This document shows, piece by piece, positions 49,704-59,605 of a DNA stretch of 64,000 bases. Source of the stretch: Albifimbria verrucaria (taxonomy: Eukaryota; Ascomycota; Sordariomycetes; Hypocreales; Stachybotryaceae); assembly GCA_020081605.1 (NCBI GenBank), contig JAHREC010000009.1:3410001-3474000 (forward strand), in the 5' to 3' direction. Within the stretch, counting starts at the first letter, position 1; each line of letters opens with the position of its first letter. The translations under genes were made by a program, and so were the position numbers. The notes below the pieces were generated by a model, which had not been told where the DNA came from, searched no databases, and saw only the letters and a list, made by a program, of their open reading frames with translations.

Positions 49704-51439
49704 CTTGATGGCTTTTCGTTTTCTTCAAATTCAAAGATGGGGAAGATGTCTGTGTTCGAGAGAGCTGACTGTTGAAGCTTGGTGATGAAGTAACTTGTCA
49801 ACGGATCTCTCCAAGACTTTATACTTTGTCGCTGATGCCAAAGTCCATTTCCAACCTCACGATATTCCACTTCGCAACTGCGCAGCGGTGTCCTCGGCGA
49901 GATTGGCGAGTCCCAAATCTGCCATCGCCGCGCCTCGTAGCATGGGATCTTGTAAAGTCGATGTTGTTGCAATGGCGATAGTCTATGGTCCGGAGTTCAG
50001 GGTCCTCGGTCGTAGTTATCAAAGGGAAATATCTCCCTCTGGGACTCGGTGGGGCGATTTAGCGTGGTCAATGTCAGCATCTGAACTTGCCCAACTTCCT
50101 AACTGATCCGAGACCTGCATAACCGGCAGGGTGACTAACTAGTTTCTATTCAGAGATCATAGGGATCTTGAGATTTTGCTGATGCGCTTTGATCAAAGTT
50201 TCCCGTTCGAGTCCTAGTTACCCTGGTTTGCCAATGCGGAGTTAGGCATTCGACATGCAGCAGAGCCTCACCACCTCGCTAGCGCCATCCTTACGCCTAG
50301 CATTTGTATTTCGATATTCTTAAACTAGTCTATGTGCAGAAGGTATTCCGAGTAATCCTATTGCCTGTAGATGAGCTATCTTCGGTATATGGTCCGCCTT
50401 CTACCTTGAGGCCAGGATGAGGGTGGCTGGTATTGGCTAGCATTGCTAGGAAGAGGATTCTAGATGTAAGCCCCTATCCACAGGTAATCAAATAGGTGTT
50501 GGCATGAAGAATTTTACCAGGAGGCGGATTGAAACGAACGGTGAGTTATCGCCGTGTTCTAGAACCAGATGCTCTAGTTTCTATCTGTATGTAATCTCCG
50601 TGTCGGTGTTTGGGGTTCCTCTTTCTGATCCTTCCGCTCCCCAAGTAGTGACGACCTGATGGGGTTCTGCCCGCGATGCTTTTGGCTACTCACCCTACCC
50701 TAAACGCTACGTATTCTCAACATCCACCTGTACACACTTCAACTGCTCGGCTATACTGATTCAATGAAAACAATAAGACAGTTTCGCTTTGCCTTGCCTT
50801 ACTTCTAACCCGTTTTTCGTTATAAGGAATCGGAAAAAGTAGAATCGGCGAGTATCAGTATTTCAGTAGATTTGTCAATTGTTCATTGATGGCCTCGACT
50901 CTCCAATCGGCAACAGTCTGCTCACACTAACTACGAATGGTGATTCATTTAAGTACCATGTTTCAATAAGAACGTTGTAACTGCAGTGATCCGAAATCGA
51001 AAGAGGGCAAGTTTTCCCTTGATGTGACATTTAATCGCCTAATTCTCATATTTGATTGCCCTGCGAATATGCAAGTTGAATATTAGAGACGTATTAGGTG
51101 GCATATGCCGAGTTTTAGTGCAACTACCTATCAGGCGAATCTAGTTGGTTGATTTCGTAACCATAAATGCTTACTTGATGCGTTTGACTGCCTTTGCCTT
51201 GTGTGTTTATATAGGTGTGCCAATCTTGCAATCAATTCTCTTGCCTTAATGTAGTGTTATTCTCAAGCCATTGCTCTCTGATTTTGGCATTCCAAGTATG
51301 GAGTCAGCAACAGGTTTCACATCTGATTCATCTGTATCGAAGAGATGCATTCCAGGACTTCCAGGGCTAAATAGTGCCCCTAATAGTAACGAGAGCTCGG
51401 AAAAACTAGGCTATCACATTTTAGTCCATTGAGATGATG
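49704..51439. other. A+T-rich intergenic region
   Basis: Base composition becomes visibly A+T-rich from about 50.1 kb. No gene seen. It could hold further decayed sequence of the P450 relic to its right. Confidence 0.45.
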
Positions 51440-52234
51440 AGATTCACTGCCATACTTACTTTATACTAGAGCAAGCTCGAGATCCTTTGCTGAAGTGAAT
51501 AAAGTTTCGATCCATGAGAGGATTGTAATTTCCGAGTCAACGCTCAGGTTTAAACTTGAACGGCTCCAGAAATACTGAAGCATCCGTGTGCCCAGAATAT
51601 ACTGCTGAGCCAACCGGGGTCTAATCAATGGAACAACCATTAACACAATTTGAGATGGTAGGTAGAATCGGTTAGCTTACATTCTCAGGGATAACCCATT
51701 GCTTGTATGAAATTGCAACATTAGGAGCACACCGGGAATGCGCCTTATATGAGGCATGCTAATACTATGCATCATAATTAAACTATGTTCAAAAAGAAGA
51801 GTAACTAAGGTATAGAACTCACCGTAGACCCTCTTTGATGCAGGCTTGCAGATAGATGGACCTATAGAAATCAGAATCGCGAATGGACAGCTCCCAAGGA
51901 TTAGCCCGAATGATAGGTCCTCATGGGTTAGAAATTAGACAGAATCTTACATTCAGGGCTAATTGCATTGCCATATTTATCGTGAAGTTGTCTCGATTTG
52001 ATAGAGAAGCTGCCCATGCCTGACTACACCATAGTAAAACTCGTACCAGCCTATAATGGCAGCAATGAGTGGCCCAGGAAATGTGGCAATGGGCGAGAAT
52101 TTGAGGCGATAAACAATCAGCAAGGCTGTATAGAAAATGGATAGCGTAAAGATGAAGATGAAAGGCCTCCTCAGGCAGGTGGCTAAAACTCCATAAAGCT
52201 CTGACTTCTCACCAATGTCCTGTTCAGGCTCCAT
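51440..52234 (-). pseudogene. cytochrome P450 relic lacking the middle of the protein
   Basis: The N-terminal part is clear: a membrane anchor and then YRLKFSPIATFPGP and WYEFYYGVVRHGQLLYQIE (52234-51990). After a short frame shift comes QLHDKYGNAISPE. The next piece is GPIIRANPWELSIRDSDFYR (about 51930-51870), ending near 51822. About 80 bp further on the reading jumps to C-terminal P450 sequence: NVAISYKQWVIPEN, DASVFLEPFKFKPER and FIHFSKGSRAC, the haem loop. The C and I helices and the ExxR, roughly 250 residues, are absent. In the haem region a stop (TGA, 51537-51539) stands where Trp is expected, and the Gly after the haem Cys has become Ser; both are G-to-A changes. This is a genuine relic, not an undercall artefact. 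It diverges from the terpene synthase. Confidence 0.85.
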
Positions 52235-53293
52235 GATTCTTCAAACACAATAACACAGTGACGAATCTGCTCGTAGTGAGAGCAAGCATAAGAAGTTGTG
52301 GGATATATGATACGCACTCATTTTGGGTTACTTTTTGTGTCTAGTAGGAATCGTTGATGGTGAATTGTTCGATCATCCTCAGAGCATTGACATCGGCCCG
52401 TACGTGATGATCCGTCCGTGAATTCAGTTTACTCAAATGTTTAAAAGGTTCCAAATTAATCACGAAAGGCGTCAGAAAGTTTTCATACCCTCATATTAGA
52501 GATTCCATGGACTGATGTAAATACATCCTTGCTAGAGCTAGCGCCTCTAATTGCCACACCTTAAGATCGAACCAAGATAAGAGTATCCCGGCCCCGCATT
52601 CAACATGCCTTGAAAGAATAAGATAGAGATTACACTAATCATCTAGCTTTGACCAGCCTATTTTCCCATTGTGGGCAAAATAGCAATGTCGAATTTTTAG
52701 AAAAAGAGAAAAGAAAGAAAAGAAGAGCGACGCACGGAATTTAGAGAGCCATTTGTATGCAAATACAGACAGTTGAACTCAACATCGTGCAATATCTAGA
52801 GTTAACCGCTTTTCTCCAAGTAATCTGCTTCCTTATCCACAAGAACGCCTATTATTGGCAACGTAACAATGACGATTGCAGAAAGAAAAAAGAAAAAAGT
52901 AAGAAAAAGCACGCATAGGATTTGGAGAGCCACTGGTATGTAATACAGGCAGTTGAACTCAATATCGTACAATACTAGAGTTGACGACTTTTCTCTGAGT
53001 AATCTTGCTACTCATTCACAAGAATGCGACTGAATCAAGCACAAGTGTTTCGCTTATGTATGACAAAGTAAGTTACAGTAGAGAAGGAAACGTCATAACG
53101 TCATCATGTTCATCGTGCCAGGGAATGAGATCATTAGAGACCTTCGGACAAATGTTGGGGACTTAAATGGTAAGAGAACATATGTAGGGCTTGCTATTCT
53201 CTGTCTATTATTAACCCCTCACTGACGTATTGGAAATAAATCAAGAAATTGTGAAAATCAGTCTCTCATCATACTGCTTTACCATCGTGAAAT
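52235..53293. promoter_or_regulatory. intergenic region between divergent P450 relic and terpene synthase
   Basis: About 1.06 kb of A+T-rich DNA, presumably once a shared bidirectional promoter. It contains the 180-bp tandem duplication annotated separately. Confidence 0.5.
52683..53045. repeat. diverged 180-bp tandem duplication
   Basis: Two copies, about 52683-52862 and 52866-53045, offset by 180 bp. Both carry a purine tract (AAAAGAGAAAAGAAAG / AAAGAAAAAAGAAAAAAG), then AGAGCCA, then AGTTGAACTCAA, CAATA, AGAGTT and ACAAGAA. Many mismatches are transitions, with a few small indels, as repeat-induced mutation followed by decay would leave. Confidence 0.8.
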
Positions 53294-54749
53294 ATGGCTA
53301 ACCAACTCGACACGATTTCTGTTCGAGGTATTGTCTCCTTTGTGAGATTCAGTGACACTGACATGAGGTGCTAATAAGAATCTAGATCACTTGACATCCA
53401 TCAGGGATCGAAAATACCAGTTCCCAGTTCACTTTGCCTACGACTATCTGCATGGAGGCGTCAGCTACTTGACGCGCCCGTGGCTCCAAATTAACGAGCA
53501 GTTCCAGAATAAGTTTTTTCTGATCCAAGCAGCACGTACACAAAAACAGGGCTCGGAAATTGTCAAACGGAGTGACAATGCCATAGATCTTTACCCACTG
53601 GCTTCAGGACTTCCATGGGCCTGTGGCATTCTGATGTGCCGCCAAAGTAGACATTGGAAGTTGTCTTTGGACACAGCTAGCTCTTGGGTCGAAGACTTTG
53701 CCACAGCAAACGATGATCAAATCCCATCCAGATCCGGATGCTCAATTTCTTCCATTGCACAAAAAGAAATCTCTTTGCAGCTTGAAGATGGGTGGGCGAA
53801 GTTTCCAATTTACCTCTGTTCAGAAGGAGACGAGCAGCGAACTAGGCTATTAGCCATAGTAAACGTGTTCATCTTTTTGTTCGATGGTAAGTTCGTGGCC
53901 TATACCTTCTGTCACATGATTAATCTTATGACAACATTGATAGAGTTTTGGGAGATGCATGATATTGCTTTTGTGAGTTGGAAATAACCCAGGCGTGTTT
54001 CTTTACTGAGAGAATATTAGTTCTCGGGTGTTCAAAAGGCATTCACCTCACGCATGAAGCCTGGAGCCAATTGCAATGATCATCCCAAGTCCTCCTGGAG
54101 TCCAAAATAGACGAAACAATTGCAGAAATTCTTGAGCTTGACCGGAATCATGGAAACAATGCAGGGAGGAAATGATTGAATTGATGATTCGATTTTTCAC
54201 TCGCCCTGGACCACCAAAAGAGTATAAGAACATGGAAGACTTTCTTCTATACCGTCATGAGGATGCTGCCGTTCCGTATGTAATGAAGCAGTTCACCCAT
54301 GTTCAATTTAACCGGCTAACTGTCAATAGATATGTTTTGGGTTGTGTCAAATTTTCCTTAACTTGTCTGTTGACCTCAACAGCCCTTCCCTGGCTAAGTA
54401 TATTCGTCTTTTTAAAGACCATGTCTCCATCGCAAATGACCTGGGGTCATGGGAGAAAGAGAAGAGAGCTTATGACACGGGCAAAGTCTTGTATCTGATC
54501 AATGCGGTTGAGGTTACCAAACAACTCTTCAGTTTGTCGACTTATGACGAAGCAGTGGCAATTACACAAGGGCTACAATTCGAGATTGAGTGTAAAATTG
54601 ATAAGGAGGTACAGCGACTAGTCGCCGAAGATTGCCTTACTGCAGAAGAGTGGCAGCTTGTAGATGCGACACTGTCTGCCATGTCTGGAAACGTTTTGGT
54701 TTCGACAATCATGTCACGTTACGGAGGGCAAAATACTAGGCTCGAATGA
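53294..54749 (+). CDS. class I terpene synthase (sesquiterpene-cyclase type)
   Basis: Predicted Mg2+-dependent terpene cyclase acting on a prenyl diphosphate, probably farnesyl diphosphate. Exons: 53294-53327, 53386-53886, 53944-53972, 54021-54279 and 54330-54749. Start MANQLDTISVRDHLTSIRD. Splicing exons 2-3 creates FLFDEFWEMHD, the acidic metal-binding motif (DEFWE in place of DDxxD/E). The second metal site is NDLGSWEKEKRAY, matching the NSE consensus NDxxSxxxE with the E two residues further. Other family features: LYRHEDAAVPY and LSVDLNSPSLAKYI. Breaks near 54087 and 54169 fit single missing bases, giving exactly 414 codons plus stop. Its divergent partner, a P450, is dead, so product tailoring has probably been lost. 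The product cannot be predicted. Confidence 0.87.
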
Positions 54750-55762
54750 AAGGGCGGACAATATAAAATTAATTAGGCCTGTAAACAGTTACTCGCTTGA
54801 GTCAGCTGAGCAAGTATCTTTGAGAACACCACTTAATGGTTGCTGCCAAAGGACGATTCTGGCTGTGCGACTCTCAACACATACAAGCATAAAGACCGGG
54901 GTATCTATTAGGGCCGTATTGGCAGTAATCTGTCTTTTCAGTAGCTCCGTGTAGAAGACCGATTCCTCCATTGAAAATTATGACTGTGGCTCTTATTGTA
55001 CGACTGATCTGATGCGGAGGTATATAAAATAGAAGAAGCGCTTCTATGAGCGGCCAAGATAGTACTTGGCTCTGGCTCAAATACATTTCACTGTTCGCAT
55101 AATAGCCACGAAAAAGAGTGTCATCTAAAACCCTGTCTGTTTTGAAGACTGGTGTGACATGGACTGAAGAGGAACTGGGCTAATGTTCGATGTTTTGAGC
55201 TGATCGGGAAGCGATCAATATAGCCAAGGCCGTATGCCTCAACGGAAACAAACATGCATCATTGGTTTCAAGCCGAATGTTTGTTGTCTTACAAGCCAGG
55301 GGTTCATATAAGTCGGTGTACGCTGCTTGGCCGATGCCTCTGAGGTTACAAAGGGGCATTCCCCACTAGGGGACAAGACAGGCAGCCGTAAGGAGCCAAT
55401 AAACATGGCAATACTGGAGGAAAAGAAAGATGCTGTATGCGGCTGATAAGGCCGTTGAAAATACTTTGGAACTCAGGTTGAAAGCGATGGAACAAGAGTG
55501 GTAAATGTTGAGGTGGAGCTTCAGGAGTACACGTTGGAAAAATTGCGCTATTTCACTGACGATGAAAAACGATGGTTTTCTTGGGTCACGTGTGATTCTC
55601 AATCACCACCTGCCTAAGTTAGCTGGCCGGTCTCGACACCGTGCATCGATATCTTTCTCAGTGAGGCTCCTGGAAACAGCGTGCACTCCCCACAGCGGTG
55701 TTGTTGAATGTACCAGCACAAGTTCTGCATATCAGAGTACACTAACCTAGGCCATCAGTAAC
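54750..55762. other. intergenic, with an unexplained coding-like stretch
   Basis: Mostly no gene. At about 55403-55618 the + strand reads KMLYAADKAVENTLELRLKA and, after one apparent missing base at TGGTAA, NVEVELQEYTLEKLRYFTDD and EKRWFSWVTCDSQSPP. It is charged, helical-looking and in keeping with the protein downstream. It may be an upstream exon of that gene or a remnant. Confidence 0.35.
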
Positions 55763-56694
55763 ATGGGCCCCAGCCCTGATTATTCTCTGCCTGCTGAGAT
55801 TGAAGAGTTGGTACAGATTTCTGAGAACTTGGCCAAAAACAAGCACCCCGCCCCTCTATTAAATCGTTCTGGTATGGGAAAATCCGCTTCAGCTACACAG
55901 TCGAAAGCAGACAGCTCCGAGATCGCTATTCCTAAACCACCTTTTGCGGATAGTAAAGCATCCAAAGACAATAAGCTGAAGCAGGCGTTTGACCAGAATT
56001 GGGAAACTTACCAGGCAGCTCTGGAGGAGCCAAGTCGTATGTCAGGGTAGGTGTATCTATAAAAAGCTAAAGTCACGCTCCGCTCTGACTCAGAAGCCCA
56101 TAGTCCGTCCAGGTTCCTAAGTATACCCGAATGGAAAACTATTAAGAATCAGGGCCGAGCAGTTATGCCCTTTCTCGTGAATTTGCTATGTAATCATACA
56201 ACAAACTGGGTCACTGTGATACTTGGCAGTGAGTCTTGTTTGTTTTGTCGTCGAACTTGTAACTGATCCAATCCAGTCCGAGATTTTGACCCCAAGGAGT
56301 GGTCGGAGACGACTTTAAGACAAAAAGAGCATATGTTATCGAGAAGCATGTTGAGAAGTACAAAAGCATAAGCGCCAAGATTGACCTCTTCTCCACACAA
56401 AAGGGCAAACTCCAACAGGCTGGTTTACAGGGCTCAAGTCTCGTCAGTCAACTTTTGAGCGAATCAGTTTCGCAACAAATAATTGCTGATGGAATTGATG
56501 CGGTGCCTCATATCCTTGATATTTACTCGAAGGAGTACCAGCAGGATGATGAAGTATACATTGAAATGCTTAAGCAGATCCACGCTGCCCAAATTCAAGA
56601 TGTCGACCCAAACGGACCAGCAGTTACATTTGAGAGTTGGTTGGAGCAGTACCTCCAGCCCCAAATTAACCGGGAGGCCGTGCAACAGCTCTAG
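55763..56694 (+). CDS. unrecognised 275-residue protein beside the terpene synthase
   Basis: I do not recognise the family. Exons: 55763-56036, 56094-56228 and 56277-56694, with donors GTATGT and GTGAGT. The start MGPSPDYSLPAEIEELVQ is chosen as the first ATG; an upstream exon is possible. Residues 1-90 are hydrophilic and Ser/Lys/Pro-rich. The rest reads as helical, with RFLSIPEWKTIKNQGRAVMP, LVNLLCNHTTNWVTVILG, RDFDPKEWSETTLRQKEH, VIEKHVEKYKSISAKIDLFS and DVDPNGPAVTFESWLEQYLQ. No signal peptide and no obvious catalytic motif. One missing base near 56332 explains the break and gives an exact codon count. It lies between the terpene synthase and the Zn2Cys6 regulator. Confidence 0.65.
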
Positions 56695-57178
56695 ATGGTA
56701 AACGACGAAAGATCTAACATGAAAAAGGCTTTTTCAATTCTGCTCCTGCGTACGATTTTCATTATATTGATATAACTTGGTCATAAGAATGTATAGCCTC
56801 AAAGTGGTTGCCACAACGAAAGTTGTTCAAATGATAGGGAGTTATTACAGTTTCTTTGTTTAGGGCTAAAATTTCACCATTTCCAGACTGTTTTACTCTG
56901 ATACATGGCGCTATCATTAGACAAACAGAAGGAAGAATAAATGTTATAGTGGTTGAAAAAGTAATAGAAAATGTGTTTTAAACTCTGGGAACCTATCCAA
57001 CTTGGCTATCAACTTGACACTTACCTTTTAAGAGTCCAGTACAGAAAGCGTTGAACAAACTTACATGTTCGTCTCAGCTACAATTAGACAATCTGGAATT
57101 TGAACGTCTGGTGAGATTCAGTGAGACAATTTGATATCTAAACAAGTATCACCTGGATCCTATCTCTATAACATTGCA
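56695..57178. other. convergent 3' region
   Basis: A+T-rich, no gene seen. The unknown gene and the regulator converge here. Confidence 0.5.
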
Positions 57179-58819
57179 TTACCCAATTTGAAGACACAAG
57201 CCTTTGACATTCGGAATGGTCAGTTGAACCCCTTCGTTTCTCTCCTCATTCGTCTCTGTTGACCTCTGCCATATTTTGCTTCTTAGAGTCTCAAGACACT
57301 GGCGAATGTTCATGAATTTGTTCCTGAGAAACATTTTCTCAATTATTTCAACCACCACCTGTTGTTTGACCTGATCACCCGCAGTCTCACAACCCCAAAC
57401 CCACAGAGGCCAAAGCATTATTGTGATGGCTGGCGAAGAACACGGCACCATACGAATGGCGCTCTCTAAATCAGAGACAAGTTTGTTAATAGTCGACATA
57501 CTGGCGGAATGACCTGCGGCTCTGTGGATGTATATTTGTGACGCCAGAGCATGTGCTACGGCTGCCCAAATGCAAGCGTTATAATCGAGCAGCTCATTGG
57601 AAGCATGTGTGGCTATGGCGCGATCCACTGGTTCATTCATGAGTATGAGGTTGGGTAAATCCCTTACAGCACGTGAAAGTCTCTCCAATAGGCCATTTCT
57701 GGCCTCTTTGAAATGTTGTGCATCAATCTGGGCGCTGCAGAGATCACTGACCAATGCACCACATTCTCCAGTTAGTAACGCGATTTGTGCAGTGAAGCCA
57801 AACACGGTGTCCTGATCGCCACCTCTGAGTTTGGACTCTACTTGTAGCTCATCATACCAGTATCGCTTATCCAGTAAGGGCCGTCTTGGGTATGGCACGC
57901 ACGTAATGAGATCGTGCCACGCGAGCAGCTTGAGATCCAGCTGAACTATAGGGCATATGCTGCGATTGCTCAATGATTGAAAAGTCCACCAGCGCTCTAC
58001 GAGAGATATCGCTCCGTGAACAAGAGCTAAGAATGTCGCCATGTCTGAGCCATGTGTGATCTCGGTTCCAATCAAATGTAGCGAGGCGCAAACCGCCATG
58101 TCTAAGGCATCTGCAGAAGCAGCTTTGACCAATACTGCCTCGCTATGCCGAGATTTTGAACACCCTGACACATGCTTCTGATCCAAATATCGGATCAAGT
58201 CTTTGATTGCTTTTCCTTTCCGGCGAAGCATTTCTGTTATGGGGATGAACCCGGCTGCGGCCATATGTGCACTAGCGCTTGCTAATATCGCAGGTAAGAG
58301 TATCGAATTATTCTCTATTGCCATTCGTAGTTTTCCATTGTGGAACTCGTCGCATTTGCTAGGGCTAGGAAAAGAGACCTGGAACATTGAAGTTCGCCAG
58401 TGCTTGAACAGTAAGTCATCGGTAACTGACTCGAGCGCTGGTTGTTGAAACTTGATAGCCATGCGTAGGGAGGTGGAGGTGTTTGTTTATTATGCGGCGC
58501 ATAGCGATGATCCAGCGCCGTCTTGGAAGGCTCATTCGTTCTTGGATATGCAATCGTAATGTTAAGAGCCTCACCCTTGCTGCTTTTGTGTTTTCGGGAG
58601 GCACCTTGAATGTTTACCCATTTGAGGGATTGTGCATAACCTTGGCACTTGACACCACGCTCTGCACATCTCCCACAAAACGGCTTCTCCTCATCGCATT
58701 TGATCCTAAGCGACTTGCAGGTTATGCAACCTGACAACCATAGTTAGTACTGGCTAAGACGCCGTGGTCGGAGCAATCGGTCACTTACCATCCCTGGACC
58801 GCCGATGATAGGAGTTCAT
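57179..58819 (-). CDS. Zn(II)2Cys6 transcription factor
   Basis: Fungal binuclear zinc-cluster regulator. Exons: 58819-58789 (MNSYHRRSRDG) and 58730-57179, donor GTAAGT and branch-like TACTAACTA. The first exon is required: it supplies the basic residues before GCITCKSLRIKC. The cluster is C-x2-C-x6-C-x5-C-x2-C-x6-C (CITCKSLRIKC, CGRCAERGVKC). A linker (KWVNIQGASRKHKSSKG) and a typical long fungal activator C-terminal domain follow (LLPAILASASAHMAA, LALVHGAISLVERWW, MLWPLWVWGCETAG). One missing base near 58462 explains the break and gives exactly 527 codons plus stop. It sits between the terpene and amine oxidase genes and is the natural candidate for their pathway regulator; that is inference. 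Confidence 0.9.
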
Positions 58820-59605
58820 GATTAAGAAGTAACCTGAGTCTGATGGGGCATTGGTCACCACAGACCTGGGGTTGAGCTATCCAACATCAAGGAACGGCAG
58901 GATGAGGTGAATGCCTTCTTGCAAACATCAAGCAGCAGGGATTAACAACTGCCAAATACTCCGGTTTCTCGGCGCTCGCGAGATCTCGTTATCCTCGCTT
59001 GAGCTATGACTCCTGGGAACAATTCTCCGCATCGCATCCTCTAATCTGGGGTGGCAGCAAGTGCGGGAGAGATAAGGAAGAGATATGGCGAAACGCCGCA
59101 GCCAATGAAGCAAAGGTTATCAAAGCCTGAAAGAACTTAGACTGCCTGTTGTTGTGGGGTTCCGTGGTTGCAGGGCGCTCTCCAGTTCTTCGTTGAACTC
59201 TGGCACTAGCAAGCTTGGCACCTTATGTCGACGGGATAATCCCCACATTCGTTGCGTTAGCCCTGGTTGGATCTGATAAGAACCCGTCAAGCTTATCATT
59301 TATAGCCGATTGTTAAGCAAGGGAACGCAAACAAGATAGATACGTTGATCGGTATTGAAACAGTATGTTCTCATTAGTCGTGTAAATTAGAATCGTAACT
59401 GATACGGAGCTACAGCCGCAAGCTACTACACGATATCCAGACTATGAGAGCGGACATCCATGTAGCCTGCCCGCTATCATGGCAGAGGAAGATCAACACG
59501 ATACGACGTCAGTACAGTTTTTACTACAAATAGGCTGTTGTGCCCATCTCCTTGTGTCAGTTGGAAGGTCAGTAGCTCATTGTGCTTGTGAGAGCTCGAT
59601 ACAAA
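58820..59605. promoter_or_regulatory. divergent promoter region of regulator and amine oxidase
   Basis: 786 bp between the head-to-head Zn2Cys6 regulator and the copper amine oxidase. No coding sequence and no binding site that I would name. Confidence 0.5.

Noticed and set aside
50180..50225. B-box-like GTTCGAGTCC suggesting a tRNA
   Set aside because: The flanking bases do not form a T stem and no acceptor or anticodon arm can be drawn.
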